Shown: positions 22,894 to 31,614 of the stretch, one piece after another
How the letters are laid out: every line of letters begins with the position of its first letter
Numbering within the stretch: position 1 is the first letter of the stretch
Assembly: GCA_937142015.1 (NCBI GenBank)
Contig: CAKZQY010000289.1
Location: 1-36,058 of the forward strand
DNA length: 36,058 nucleotides
Source of the DNA: an uncultured Halobacteria archaeon
GTDB taxonomy: Archaea > Halobacteriota > Halobacteria > Halobacteriales > Haloferacaceae
Direction: 5' to 3'
Program-made: the position numbers and the translations under genes
Notes under the pieces: model-generated
Told to the model about the DNA's origin: nothing
Database searches by the model: none
What the model saw: only the letters and a program-made list of their open reading frames with translations

Positions 22894-24150
22894 TCACACG
22901 CCGGTCTCGTACCGCAGGAGCCCAGCGATGCCGCCGAACGCGTCGAGCAGCTGTTCACCCTTCTCGAAGTCGGTCGAGACGAACTTGGTCTCCGTGCCGC
23001 GTTGTTCCGCGATACTCATCAGGTGTTCCACCACGTCCTCGCGGTCGACCGCCTCCGCAGGCTCGCCGCAGGTGGCACAGTCGTGGTCCGGCGTCTCGTG
23101 GCGGCGGTCGACCAGTTCGAACTCCTCGTGGCCGTTCGGACACTCGAAGGTGACCACGTCGTCGTGAACGTCCTCCGACAGCAGGAGTCGGTCGACTGCG
23201 CCCATCACGAGATTCTGTCTGGTCTGGTCGAACCCGTAGGTCGCCTCGCCGCCGGTGTGGAGGTTCTCGAAGAACTCCTCCATCACCCGCTTGTCTTCGA
23301 CGATCTCCTGATCCGCCAGCGCCTCCTGTCCGGCGTCGACGAGATCCTCCAGCCCGGACTCGTCAGTGTACGCCACGTCGAACTTCCCGAGCACCATGTC
23401 CTGGAGCTCGTGGTGGAGGTAGTCGCCGTCGAGGAACTCGTCTTTCGTCGGTGAGGGGCCGCCGACGAGGACACCGTCCATCTCGTGTCGCTTCGGCACG
23501 AACAGCTCGTTGGCCATCTCTGCGACCTCCTGGTAGAAGTTGTCGATGGCCTCCAGTCGGAGTCGGGCGAACCGCTGGGCGGACTGGCCGCCTTTCCGCT
23601 GTTTCCCCGGAACGAGCGAGGAGGCAGACTTGACCGGCTCGACACGCTTTCCCTTCAGCCAGCCGACGTTGGCCTCCCGACGGTCGAGGACGACGAGCCC
23701 GAACAGCCCCTTGTCGCCCATCATCTCCTCTAAGGGCCCGGTCAGGAAGTTGGAGTCACAGTGGTAGCGGAACGACTGGATCGGCTCCGGCGGCGACTCC
23801 AACACCTTCGTCACCATGTCCGTCTGGCCGCCGCCCGCGTCGACTGCCCCCGAGAACAACACCATCCCGTTCTCCGGCGGGGTGTTGCCGTAGTACTTCA
23901 ACCGGTCCTTGATCGACGTGAGCGCGTCCTGTACGTTCGTCCGGGTCTGTTTGCTCTTGATGTTCGACGCCTCACTGTGCTCCTGCGTGACGTGGGCGAC
24001 GATGTCCGAGATCTGGTGGTCCTCCGGGGCGTAGATCGTGACCAACTGCGTGCCGGAGCCCTCGTAGTCGTCGAGTTCCTCCAACACCTTCCGGAACTCG
24101 TACTCCCGGCGGTCGTCGCTCGGACTGCTCTCCTCGACGTCGCTGCTCAT
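22894..24150 (-). CDS. prf1: Peptide chain release factor aRF1
   Basis: The 418-residue archaeal/eukaryotic class 1 release factor recognises all stop codons and triggers peptide release on the ribosome. Diagnostic motifs are NIKS (residues 63-66) for stop-codon decoding and GGQ (187-189, in KGGQSAQRFARLR) for peptidyl-tRNA hydrolysis. The C-terminal domain includes a zinc-ribbon-like pair (FECPNGHEE and CATCGEP). Length and domain order are normal. The N-terminus has an acidic, haloarchaeal-type extension. It is an ordinary single-copy housekeeping gene. Confidence 0.98.
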   Translation of the reverse strand: MSSDVEESSPSDDRREYEFRKVLEELDDYEGSGTQLVTIYAPEDHQISDIVAHVTQEHSEASNIKSKQTRTNVQDALTSIKDRLKYYGNTPPENGMVLFSGAVDAGGGQTDMVTKVLESPPEPIQSFRYHCDSNFLTGPLEEMMGDKGLFGLVVLDRREANVGWLKGKRVEPVKSASSLVPGKQRKGGQSAQRFARLRLEAIDNFYQEVAEMANELFVPKRHEMDGVLVGGPSPTKDEFLDGDYLHHELQDMVLGKFDVAYTDESGLEDLVDAGQEALADQEIVEDKRVMEEFFENLHTGGEATYGFDQTRQNLVMGAVDRLLLSEDVHDDVVTFECPNGHEEFELVDRRHETPDHDCATCGEPAEAVDREDVVEHLMSIAEQRGTETKFVSTDFEKGEQLLDAFGGIAGLLRYETGV

Positions 24151-24494
24151 TACACCCGAATTGGCCGGCGTGGCTGTAAGTAGTTGTTGAATACTGTGGC
24201 CGTGTCACACGCGGACGCCGAACCGCAGACACGGGCAGTGTGACGTCGGAATCGTGCGCGGCTCCAACGTCGTCGAGGATACCGCCGAGAAACCGCTCCA
24301 CAGACAGCGGTCGAGCTGATCCCCTCGGCACGAACGCGGAGGACGACTGATCTACGTCGGGTGAGTTTACCGTGTGACCGGGCGAGCCACAGCGAGGACA
24401 CGACCGGCTCGTCCCCGCTGGCAACACCCGCTCGACACGCGGGAGTGATCCACTCGACTACACCCACCGTGCCGGAGCGATTCCTGGCGGAGGC
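24151..24494. other. Gene-free stretch between the PAP2 stop and the prf1 start
   Basis: The 344 bases lie between two minus-strand genes. They must hold the PAP2 3' end and the prf1 promoter; only weak TATA-like sequences (minus-strand CTTAC near 24176-24182) are visible. Open frames here are Arg-rich shadows. One contains a CPRCG motif, but it runs into prf1 and is not supported. No RNA gene was recognised. Confidence 0.4.
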
Positions 24495-25679
24495 TCACCC
24501 GCGACGCAGACGGGACGGACGAACGCGGTCGAGAACAGTCGGCCACGCGACGACGAGAGCGACGGCAGCCGCCGCGGCGAGACCAGCAGCAGCGACGCGG
24601 AGCGAGACGGTGTCGCGGAACAGCCCGAGCACGACCGGGACGCCGTCGGTGACCACAGTGCCGGCGTAGCCCAGCGAGCCAGCCGCGAGAACGAGTCCGA
24701 GGAGGACACCGCCGAGACCGACCGCGGCGTCTTCCGGTCCACGGAGTCGCCACACGAGGTAGCCCCCGACACCACCGCCGGCCGCGACGCCCGCTCCGAC
24801 GGCGGCCCGTGCCGTCTCTCTCCTCGTGACTGTTGGCTGTCCGGCACCGACTGTCGACTGTTCGACACCGACTACGGACTGGCCCATGGCGGCGACATCG
24901 GTGAGGAGACCGCTCCAGCGAGCGAGTCCGACCGCGACCGCGAGGAGACCGAGCGTGCCGGCGAGAAAGAACGCCCGGTCGGGAGCGGGGCGGAACCCGG
25001 GGCGGGTGACACGAACGAACAGCCACAGCGTCGCCGCGCCACAGACGACGCCGCCCGCTACGTCGGCGACGGTGTGGAGTCCCAACGCGATCCGACTGGC
25101 TCCGACGAGTGCCACGACACCACCGGCGGCGAGCAGCCGGCGGCGGCGAGTACCGGTGTCCAGAAAGGTGACGAACCCGCCGTAGACAGCCGTCGCCGCC
25201 AGCACGTGACCCGAGGGGAAGCCGTAGCCGTCGGCGGTCGCCGTCGTGCGGAGGACGTCTGCAGCCACCGACGGGAGCCAGTCGGGAACGGTCGCGGTCG
25301 TCGCTCCCGGCGGACGCGGGACGGCGAGGCCAGCTTTCAGTCCGAGTGAGGCGGCGAGCGCGGCGAACGCGACGGCGATCAGCGTCGCGCCGACCGCCCG
25401 CGGATTGGCCGTGACCCGCGGCGCGACCCAGTAGCCGAGACTCAACAGCACGAACAGGAACCACGTCTCCGCGAGCTGTGTGGCGACTGCCGCAGCGACG
25501 GTGGGCCACCCCGAGACACCGACGGTGGTGAGCCACCCCAAGACACCGACGGTGGTGAGCCACCCCAAGACACCGACGGTGGTGAACCACTTCGGGGCAC
25601 CGACGACGAGAGGGTCGGTCGTGGAGACCATCGCCAGTCCAGACGGCACGGCAGCAGTCGCGGTCGTCACACGGCTCAC
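24495..25679 (-). CDS. PAP2 superfamily membrane phosphatase
   Basis: The 394-residue membrane protein carries the complete PAP2 signature: K115-x6-R122-P (KAGLAVPRP), PSGH (155-158) and S195-R196-x5-H202-x3-D206 (SRIALGLHTVAD). Family members remove phosphate from lipids such as phosphatidic acid or isoprenyl diphosphates at the membrane; the substrate here is not readable. About eight hydrophobic helices are seen. A 27-bp tandem repeat near the N-terminus encodes TTVGVLGWL. The start is the GTG at 25679, overlapping the upstream stop as GTGA; the GTG at 25670 and ATG at 25631 are alternatives. The upstream frame is open for another 157 codons but is the antisense-like shadow of the preceding gene. 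Confidence 0.88.
   Translation of the reverse strand: MSRVTTATAAVPSGLAMVSTTDPLVVGAPKWFTTVGVLGWLTTVGVLGWLTTVGVSGWPTVAAAVATQLAETWFLFVLLSLGYWVAPRVTANPRAVGATLIAVAFAALAASLGLKAGLAVPRPPGATTATVPDWLPSVAADVLRTTATADGYGFPSGHVLAATAVYGGFVTFLDTGTRRRRLLAAGGVVALVGASRIALGLHTVADVAGGVVCGAATLWLFVRVTRPGFRPAPDRAFFLAGTLGLLAVAVGLARWSGLLTDVAAMGQSVVGVEQSTVGAGQPTVTRRETARAAVGAGVAAGGGVGGYLVWRLRGPEDAAVGLGGVLLGLVLAAGSLGYAGTVVTDGVPVVLGLFRDTVSLRVAAAGLAAAAAVALVVAWPTVLDRVRPSRLRRG
25501..25605. repeat. Four 27-bp tandem repeats in the PAP2 gene
   Basis: Copies lie at 25501-25524 (three bases shorter), 25525-25551, 25552-25578 and 25579-25605, with two identical middle copies of GTGGTGAGCCACCCCAAGAC followed by ACCGACG. They encode a hydrophobic nonapeptide repeat before the first catalytic helix. 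Confidence 0.9.
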
Positions 25680-26125
25680 CTCCGGCGACGGACGGCGTCG
25701 ACCGCGCGGCGTGGGACGGACAGCAGATTGAGACCGAGGCCGACCAGCACGAACAGCACGTACAGCCCGAGTGTCGACAGGAAGAGGATGATCATCGCCC
25801 CGATGGCGAACCAGCCGTCGAGAAAGCGGAACGCGGCGACGGTCATCACGGTGCCGTACAGCAAGACCAGGTACGGACCCCAGCCACGAGCGCGCCCACG
25901 ACGCATCCGGGCGCGAACGTACCGCTTCAGCTCCGCCTCCAACGCTGGCTTCTCCACTGTTCGGTCGTCGATATCGTCGATCTCCTCGCGCAACTCCGCG
26001 AGCTCTGTGGCGACTTCGGAGAGGTCCGGCGCTCCCTCGCCGCGCTCCGGCTCCGGGGAGGACACGGTGTCGCTCCCCGACTCTGTGCCGCCGCCCCGGC
26101 CGGCGGTCCCGTTCTCGTCGGTCAT
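25676..26125 (-). CDS. Coiled-coil, two-TM membrane protein
   Basis: The 149-residue protein has a Gly/Ser/Glu-rich acidic N-terminus (1-32). A predicted coiled coil follows (about 35-75, LSEVATELAELREEIDDI), then a basic patch (RARMRRGRARG) and two membrane spans (about 82-102 and 106-135). The basic patch before the membrane puts the coiled coil inside the cell. The family is not recognised, but this arrangement is common among conserved haloarchaeal proteins. It is the middle gene of a minus-strand cluster and overlaps the PAP2 start by 4 bp. Confidence 0.82.
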   Translation of the reverse strand: MTDENGTAGRGGGTESGSDTVSSPEPERGEGAPDLSEVATELAELREEIDDIDDRTVEKPALEAELKRYVRARMRRGRARGWGPYLVLLYGTVMTVAAFRFLDGWFAIGAMIILFLSTLGLYVLFVLVGLGLNLLSVPRRAVDAVRRRR

Positions 26126-26207
26126 TCGTCTCGGCGCAAGCGTGGCTCACCCTTCACGTTGCCGAAATCGTCTGTCTGTCGCCGGTGACCGACGACGGTC
26201 TGCGGTC

Positions 26208-26507
26208 TCACTCCGCAGTTGCGAGCCGGTAGGCCCGAACGGCGGTCAACAGCGTCGTCACCAGCAGCGCGGTCGTGACCGCTAGAACGAACCCTAACAC
26301 GAGGAACCAGCCGGCGGGGCCGACGACGGGGTAGGAGCGTCCACCGCCGACGGGACCCAGGAGCTCGAACACGCGGACGAGGTAGACGAGTACCGCGAGC
26401 ACGACTCCGGTCCCGACGCCGACGAGTGCGTTGCGCTTGACCGCCAGCGCCGTCACGAGTCCCCCGGACGGCGGCCGACCTGGTGCCTCCGACGTGTCGC
26501 TGCTCAC
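26208..26507 (-). CDS. Small two-TM membrane protein
   Basis: The 99-residue protein starts at a GTG (VSSDTSEAPGRPPSGG). It has membrane spans at about residues 27-48 (VGVGTGVVLAVLVYLVRVF) and 66-90 (FLVLGFVLAVTTALLVTTLL), with a Gly/Pro loop between them (GPVGGGRSYPVVGPAG). A longer frame reaching 26909 is Arg/Ser-rich and out of character, so it is rejected. It is the first gene of the cluster leading to the PAP2 phosphatase, with an 82-bp gap. The family is unrecognised. Confidence 0.75.
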   Translation of the reverse strand: MSSDTSEAPGRPPSGGLVTALAVKRNALVGVGTGVVLAVLVYLVRVFELLGPVGGGRSYPVVGPAGWFLVLGFVLAVTTALLVTTLLTAVRAYRLATAE

Positions 26508-26721
26508 AACTCTCGTTGGAGACCCGCGAACAAAGCGTCGTCGTCTTCTCAGCAGAGTGGCGTCTCCACGGCAGCGGGTACACCCTCGGTCTGGCAGTAC
26601 GCTTTGCTGTGATCTCTGCCCATCCGACTGCCGACATGTCTCGTGGTCATGTTCGCCGTCGCTAGAATGAGTTATGCACATGGGTAATCTTTTGAGGCAG
26701 AGAGACGTAGTCCGACACGTC

Positions 26722-26835
26722 ATGGCCACCACCGAGTCAGACCACCGACCCCTCGGCGTCGACCACCCGACCGTCGTTCCCACCAACTTCGAGCCACAGC
26801 GCGGTGCCGAGTCGACCGACACCGAGTCGGAGTGA
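26722..26835 (+). CDS. Possible 37-aa acidic small protein
   Basis: An ATG at 26722 opens a 37-codon frame, MATTESDHRPLGVDHPTVV, then PTNFEPQRG and an acidic TESE end. The acidic composition fits a haloarchaeal protein, and no other gene occupies the interval. There is a weak AT-rich element 20-30 nt upstream (TAATCTTTT). The family is unknown, and it may be a chance frame. Confidence 0.45.
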   Translation: MATTESDHRPLGVDHPTVVPTNFEPQRGAESTDTESE

Positions 26836-26960
26836 GTCGTGTCTGCGGTGACGGCGACGCGTCGGAGTGAGTTGAGTCTGCTGTAGCGAGTTGGATGCAA
26901 GATATTCACGGCTGCAATCGAGTAGTGGCGACCGATTCCCGATCAGTGGGGGGCGTTCGA

Positions 26961-27548
26961 TCACTCGTCGACGAGCTGTGGATACGCCAACTGGAGTTCG
27001 CCATCCAGCGTGTAGTCACTACTGAGGATACCACTACCCGAGAGTTCGATAGTTGTGTGGATGGTGAGGCGCGTCGCCGTTTCCGATGCCGGAACGACGA
27101 CGAGATCGAGGGTGCTGATCGTTTCATCTGCGAGATCGTCCAAGTCAGTGATCTCGACGATCGTTCCGAGAGCCTGATCCGGCGTGTAGAGTGCTACCGA
27201 CGGTGGTGGAGAGCTATCCCCCTCCACTGGCGAGACGACGGCGACCTCAGTGGTGGATTCCGTTGCCGTTTCGGGCATCCACACTCTCAGTTTGATCGAT
27301 TCCACGGTCGTCTCATCTCGGTGCCATATCTCGGTCGAGAGGTCGATACGGTCAGACACCACACTTCCGTCGACGCCTAAGTGGCCTACTTCCTCGTCGT
27401 TCTCTGTGAAAATGACAGCTTTCCTCCCGCTCGATTCCGTATTCACAGTCGGTTCTGAGAGTGTTTTGCCACCCGAAACGGTACTACACCCGGCTGTTGC
27501 GGCGACGCCAGCAGCACATACCGATGCGAGGTACGGCCGTCGGTTCAC
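26961..27548 (-). CDS. Tat-type lipoprotein
   Basis: The 195-residue secreted protein starts at a GTG: MNRRPYLASVCAAGVAATAGC, a short RR signal with lipobox Cys21. The mature part is acidic and beta-rich (AVIFTENDEEVGHLGVDG, TVESIKLRVWMPE, LDLVVVPASETATRLTIHTT) with no cysteines. The family is unrecognised. A minus-strand TATA-like AACTTTACG (27571-27579) sits about 25 nt before the GTG and supports that start over one at 27590. GC content is somewhat lower than that of neighbours. Confidence 0.8.
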   Translation of the reverse strand: MNRRPYLASVCAAGVAATAGCSTVSGGKTLSEPTVNTESSGRKAVIFTENDEEVGHLGVDGSVVSDRIDLSTEIWHRDETTVESIKLRVWMPETATESTTEVAVVSPVEGDSSPPPSVALYTPDQALGTIVEITDLDDLADETISTLDLVVVPASETATRLTIHTTIELSGSGILSSDYTLDGELQLAYPQLVDE

Positions 27549-27873
27549 GAGCGGAAGGAGATTTCGAGCTCGTAAAGTTCTGGGGAACACTCAAACCCGC
27601 ACTTGGGTCTCGATCGCTCTCACATCTGGATGCTCTGCACGCTGTACTATACTGCCGGTCACAAGCCATCGAACTCAGGGTCGACAGAGCCGGGACGAGA
27701 CGCGTTGGAACCCCGAGTGAAACGCAACACTGTCTCAACGCTTGTGACCGACGGTATACCTATCTCTGATACTGTCAAAATCCTCGACACGAGAGCGACC
27801 GCGTGAACCTCTTCTGCACGCGCTCGTCCCGGGAGCCGAAGGGCTATAACGCGCGGCCACCAACAGCCGTGCA
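27549..27873. promoter_or_regulatory. Divergent promoter region between lipoprotein and rhomboid
   Basis: The stretch holds the minus-strand TATA of the lipoprotein (27571-27579) at one end and the plus-strand TATA of the rhomboid gene (CTATAAC, 27844-27850, 27 nt before the ATG) at the other. Short open frames between them have no coding character. No RNA gene was recognised. Confidence 0.55.
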
Positions 27874-28839
27874 ATGGCTGAGTGTGACGAGTGCGGTGAG
27901 TACGAGAACTTGCCGTACCAGTGTCACCGTTGCGGACAGACGTTCTGTGCGGAGCACAGACTCCCGGAGAACCACGACTGTCCGGGGTTGAACGACGAGT
28001 GGAACGACCCGGAGGGGGTGTTCGACTCCGGCTTCGACGACTCGGTGAGCCAGTCGTCACAGCCCGGCAGTAGCGGCGTCGTCGACTCGGTGCGGTCGTC
28101 AGTGCGGGGGGCGACGTCGACGGGCGGGGTCCTCGGCTACTTCCGCGGCAACGTCACCTACACCGTTCTCGGGCTGATGTGGGTGACGTTCCTCTTCCAG
28201 TACCTGATCTACCCGGTGATCGGGTTCTCTGGACCGCCGCTGGCACACCCCGTCTGGGAGGCGTCGTTCGTCCTCTCCTCGGCGCACCCCGAGTACGTAT
28301 GGACGTGGATCACCTCCATCTTCTCACACGGCGGGTTCGGTCACATCGCCGTCAACAGCATCGCGCTGTACTTTTTCGGACCGGTCGTCGAGCGACGGCT
28401 CGGCTCGAAGCGCTTCCTCGCGCTGTTTCTCGTCGCGGGTGTCGTCGCCGGCCTCGCACAGGTCGGGGTGGGGATGTTCCGCGGAGTCACCTCCGGCGTG
28501 CTGGGAGCGTCGGGCGCAATCATGGCCGTGATGGGGCTGCTCACCGTGTTGCGCCCCAACCTGAAGGTGTACCTCTACTTCGTCATCCCGATGCCGCTGT
28601 GGGTGCTCACCTTCGGGTTCGCCGGCTTCTCCGTGATCGCGGGCTTCTCCAGTGCCGGCGGCGGCGGCAACGTCGCTCACCTCGCGCACCTCGCCGGGAT
28701 GGTGATCGGACTGGCGTACGGCGCTCGGGTGAAAGGTGAACGACAGGCCCCGGAGGAACTCCGACTCGGGAGCGGCGGCGGCCCGGGTGGCCCCGGCGGG
28801 CCTGGCGGTCCCGGCGGCCCGGGACGCGGACGGTTCTGA
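27874..28839 (+). CDS. AN1 zinc-finger rhomboid intramembrane protease
   Basis: The 321-residue protein begins with an AN1-type zinc finger (residues 4-36; Cys/His ligands in CDECGEY, QCHRCGQTFCAEHRLPENHDC). A rhomboid core of about six helices follows: HIAVNS (His157, Asn161), the serine motif GASG with Ser213, and AHLAGMVIG with the catalytic His272. It should cleave membrane proteins within the bilayer; the finger may select substrates. The tail is a Gly/Pro-rich GGPGGPG repeat. A TATA box 27 nt upstream supports the ATG. The endonuclease V start is 1 bp after the stop, so the two are probably one transcript. Confidence 0.95.
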   Translation: MAECDECGEYENLPYQCHRCGQTFCAEHRLPENHDCPGLNDEWNDPEGVFDSGFDDSVSQSSQPGSSGVVDSVRSSVRGATSTGGVLGYFRGNVTYTVLGLMWVTFLFQYLIYPVIGFSGPPLAHPVWEASFVLSSAHPEYVWTWITSIFSHGGFGHIAVNSIALYFFGPVVERRLGSKRFLALFLVAGVVAGLAQVGVGMFRGVTSGVLGASGAIMAVMGLLTVLRPNLKVYLYFVIPMPLWVLTFGFAGFSVIAGFSSAGGGGNVAHLAHLAGMVIGLAYGARVKGERQAPEELRLGSGGGPGGPGGPGGPGGPGRGRF

Positions 28840-28840
28840 C

Positions 28841-29662
28841 GTGCCGACGCCGACACACCCCGAACTGCTGCCGGACCCGGACGCCGACCGCGAGGCGATG
28901 GAACGACTCCAACACGAGATCGCCGAGCGTGCGGTCTTCGCCGATCAGTTCTCGTTCGACCCGACGGCTGTCGGCGACGAGGCGGCAGTCGAGAGAGACG
29001 ACGAAGTGGTGGTGGACGACGACGACCGACAGCCGCTCGTCGCGGGCGTCGACCAGGCGTTTCTCGACGAGTCGGCGGTGTCGGCGGTCGTCGTCTCTCG
29101 CGGCGGCGAGGTCGTCGAGCGGACCCACGCCGTGACGGAGCTGTCGATCCCGTACGTGCCAGGACTGCTCGCCTTCCGCGAGGGCGGGCCCATCGTCGAC
29201 GCGCTGGCGACACTCGACAGCGAGCCAGATCTGTACCTCTTCGACGGGAGCGGACGGATTCACTACCGACAGGCGGGACTGGCGACACACGTCGGGGTGT
29301 TGTACGACACGCCGGCGGTCGGGGTTGCGAAGCGTCTGCTGTGTGGTGACCTACGCGAGCACACCGACGAGCGGCCTGCTGGCTGGCGGACAGCGATCGT
29401 GGCAGACGAGTCGGTGACGGCCGAGCCGGGAACGACGCTCGGGTACGCCGTCCAAACGAGACAGTACGACAACAGTCCGGTGATCAATCCCGTCTACGTC
29501 AGTCCGGGCCACCGGGTGAGCGCCGGGACGAGCGCCGACCTCGTCGAACGGCTGTGTGCGGGGCACAAACTCCCGGAACCGACGCGGCGCGCGGACGCGT
29601 ACGCAGAGGAAGTACGTGACAAACAGACCGACGGCGAGACGAACTACGACGAGCCTACGTGA
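28841..29662 (+). CDS. nfi: Endonuclease V
   Basis: The 273-residue enzyme cuts DNA (or RNA) near inosine left by adenine deamination. Conserved residues are Asp71 (VAGVDQAFLD), YVPGLLAFRE with Glu114, and LYLFDGSGRIHYRQAG with Asp135, followed by THVGVLYDTPAVGVAKRLL. The 21-residue gap between the Glu and the last Asp is the same as in Thermotoga EndoV. The GTG at 28841 starts one base after the rhomboid stop. The N-terminus has about 60 extra acidic residues compared with bacterial forms, as is common in haloarchaea. Confidence 0.93.
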   Translation: MPTPTHPELLPDPDADREAMERLQHEIAERAVFADQFSFDPTAVGDEAAVERDDEVVVDDDDRQPLVAGVDQAFLDESAVSAVVVSRGGEVVERTHAVTELSIPYVPGLLAFREGGPIVDALATLDSEPDLYLFDGSGRIHYRQAGLATHVGVLYDTPAVGVAKRLLCGDLREHTDERPAGWRTAIVADESVTAEPGTTLGYAVQTRQYDNSPVINPVYVSPGHRVSAGTSADLVERLCAGHKLPEPTRRADAYAEEVRDKQTDGETNYDEPT

Positions 29663-29872
29663 CGAGCGGGCGGAGCGCGGGACGAACTGACGGACTACGA
29701 GACGAGCGGATGTACTGCGAGACGAACTGACACCGTCTGTCACGTGGTCTCGTGACACGACACCGCGCGTCGGGACTCCGAGCAGCCGCGAGGGATCACG
29801 GAGAGCTACGGCCACGGTGCCGTCGCGTTCCGTTCCGCCACGACTTATACGGTCGGTCACCACCGGCGAGGT

Positions 29873-30700
29873 ATGGAGCGGACGGTCATCGTGACGGGGA
29901 GTTCCTCGGGAATCGGTCGTGCGACTGTCGAGGCGTTCCTCGACGAGCAGTGGACGGTGTACGCCACGGCACGAGACACGGACGACCTCGACGAGTTCAG
30001 GGGCCGGGAGGGCTGTCGCGTCGACTCGCTGGACGTGACCGTCGACGACGACGTACAGCGAGTGGTCGAGCGTGTCACAGACGAGACGGACCGCGTCGAC
30101 TGTGTGGTGAACAACGCGGGGTACGGCCAACTCGGACCAGTCGAGGACGTGCCAGTCGAGCGCGTCCGGGAACAGTACGACGTGAACGTGCTCGGTCCAC
30201 ACCGACTCGTTCGGGCGGTGTTGCCGGAGATGCGGCGGCAGTCGGACGGCACTGTGATCAACGTCACGAGCACCGCGGCGCGGGTTCCGTTCCCGGGCGG
30301 CGGCGTCTACAGCGGGTCGAAGGCCGCGTTGCAGGCGACAACGGAGGCGCTGCGCGCGGAGGTGGCAGACGAGGGGATCGACGTGGTCGAAGTCGAGCCA
30401 GGGCCAGTAGAGACGGCGTTCCGTGAGCGAGCCACCGCGGAGATCGAGGGGATCGACCGCTCGGACGGGTACGAGCCGTTCTACGCGCTGTTCGAGGACT
30501 ACGCCGCCGTCGGCGGTGGTGGCCCGCTGGCAGTCGAGCCGGCGGCCGTCGCCGCGGAGATCGTCGACGCCGCGAGTTCGACCGACCCAGCGCCGCGGTA
30601 CCCCGTCGGTCCGGTCGCTCGTGCGGCGTCGCTCGCGCCGTTTCTCCCACAGTGGGTGCGACTGCTGGTGTGGAGCACGATTCGGAGGGTCGCGCAGTGA
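29873..30700 (+). CDS. Short-chain dehydrogenase/reductase
   Basis: The 275-residue SDR has TGSSSGIGRA (residues 8-17), ATARDTDDL after the second strand, NNAGYGQLG, the catalytic Ser in NVTSTAARV and YSGSKAAL with Tyr and Lys. The C-terminal 50 residues include a hydrophobic segment (RAASLAPFLPQWVRLLVW) that may lie on the membrane, as in retinol-dehydrogenase-like members. The substrate is unknown. A TATA box (CTTATAC, 29844-29850) sits 26 nt before the ATG. It overlaps the next small gene by GTGA. Confidence 0.93.
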   Translation: MERTVIVTGSSSGIGRATVEAFLDEQWTVYATARDTDDLDEFRGREGCRVDSLDVTVDDDVQRVVERVTDETDRVDCVVNNAGYGQLGPVEDVPVERVREQYDVNVLGPHRLVRAVLPEMRRQSDGTVINVTSTAARVPFPGGGVYSGSKAALQATTEALRAEVADEGIDVVEVEPGPVETAFRERATAEIEGIDRSDGYEPFYALFEDYAAVGGGGPLAVEPAAVAAEIVDAASSTDPAPRYPVGPVARAASLAPFLPQWVRLLVWSTIRRVAQ

Positions 30701-30990
30701 ACGACGAGTCGTCGGTCGACGAACTGCTGACCGCGCTGTACGAGGCGCTGGCGGCGACGGCCGAGCGTCCGGTCGCGCGCGAGGCGAGCGCCTACGTGGG
30801 TGAAGCCGAGGCAGTCGCGCGCGACCTCGCACAGCGTCCTGCCCCCGAGGCGGTGATCGCGGAGCGTGTGGGTCACGTCCGTGACCTGCTCGCGGAAGTC
30901 GACGAGACTGAAGACGACGCGGCCGACGAACACGTCGAACGCGCACGAGAGGTCACGGCGGCGATTCTCGACCGTGTCGAGGCGGACTGA
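30697..30990 (+). CDS. Small acidic helical protein
   Basis: The 97-residue protein starts at a GTG that overlaps the SDR stop (GTGA). GGAGGGT (30683-30689) 8 nt upstream is a good ribosome-binding site. Almost the whole chain is predicted to be alpha-helical, with high Glu/Asp/Ala (VDELLTALYEALAATAE, HVRDLLAEVDETEDD). The family is unrecognised. Translational coupling to the SDR suggests a related role. Confidence 0.78.
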   Translation: MNDESSVDELLTALYEALAATAERPVAREASAYVGEAEAVARDLAQRPAPEAVIAERVGHVRDLLAEVDETEDDAADEHVERAREVTAAILDRVEAD

Positions 30991-31131
30991 CACCGACTAC
31001 TGTGACGCTGGACCGGCGTCGAGCGAGACGTGTACAAGGTGTTTCGAGACGACCAGACAGTAATATCACTCGCATCTATTCGTACGTATCTGTGGAAAAT
31101 CATTTTGTACTCTCGGGTGTCAGTCTCACAC

Positions 31132-31347
31132 ATGCCAGCCGACCAGTACCAGCTCGTCACCGCCGTCGGGAACTTCACCGCGGGCGCAGTGCTCGACGTG
31201 ACCGCGAGGTTCGGCGACTGGCACGTCTACGACGTGCGTCTCGAACCGGTCCACCAGACCGCGACGGGCTCACTCGAACTGACAGCAGAACGTCTCGAAA
31301 CGGTCGCACGACCGGTGTCGGCCGAGACGGAGTCTGCCGAAGCGTAG
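31132..31347 (+). CDS. Small hypothetical protein
   Basis: The 71-residue protein starts at ATG 31132 (MPADQYQLVTAVGNFT). It has a beta-like core (AVLDVTARFGDWHVYDVRLE) followed by a helix and an acidic tail. An AT-rich element (AAATCATTTT, about 31097-31107) lies at the expected TATA distance. The longer frame from 31030 has a different composition and is rejected. The family is unknown. Confidence 0.65.
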   Translation: MPADQYQLVTAVGNFTAGAVLDVTARFGDWHVYDVRLEPVHQTATGSLELTAERLETVARPVSAETESAEA

Positions 31348-31571
31348 TCGACACACTCCGATTCTGACGCGCCTGTGTTCGGGACGTGGCGACCCGGCCT
31401 GCACCCGCTACACCCCACTACCTCGTCCCGCGGCCTCACACTATCTCGTCTCGTGATGCTCACCGATCTGCCGAACACCCTCCACGGCCGACTGAACATT
31501 CGTTCTATTTTCGGAAAGATACTCTAGTCTATGGTGAATATACTGTCTTCAGAGAGTAAGCTGCAGTAAAA

Positions 31572-31593
31572 GAAAGTAAAACTTTTTACTTTC
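31572..31593 (+). promoter_or_regulatory. 9-bp perfect inverted repeat over the halolysin core promoter
   Basis: GAAAGTAAA (31572-31580), ACTT, TTTACTTTC (31585-31593). The TTTTTA inside it (31583-31588) is centred 29 nt before the ATG at 31615 and could be the TATA box, so a factor bound here would block transcription. A second TATA-like ATATAT (31598-31603) is too close to the ATG to serve it. Confidence 0.6.
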
Positions 31594-31614
31594 AGGGATA
31601 TATCGTGAGGTGGC

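Noticed and set aside
23972-24427. Minus-strand frame with a CPRCG zinc-ribbon-like motif
   Set aside because: It runs through the prf1 start in a wrong frame and has shadow-type composition.
25680-26150. N-terminal extension of the PAP2 frame to an ATG at 26150
   Set aside because: The extra 157 residues are Arg/Ser/Gly-rich and overlap the coiled-coil membrane gene in another frame. The GTGA overlap at 25679 is the better start.
29351-30946. 531-codon minus-strand open frame opposite endonuclease V and the SDR
   Set aside because: It is antisense to genes with clear catalytic motifs, is Arg-rich and has no recognisable fold.
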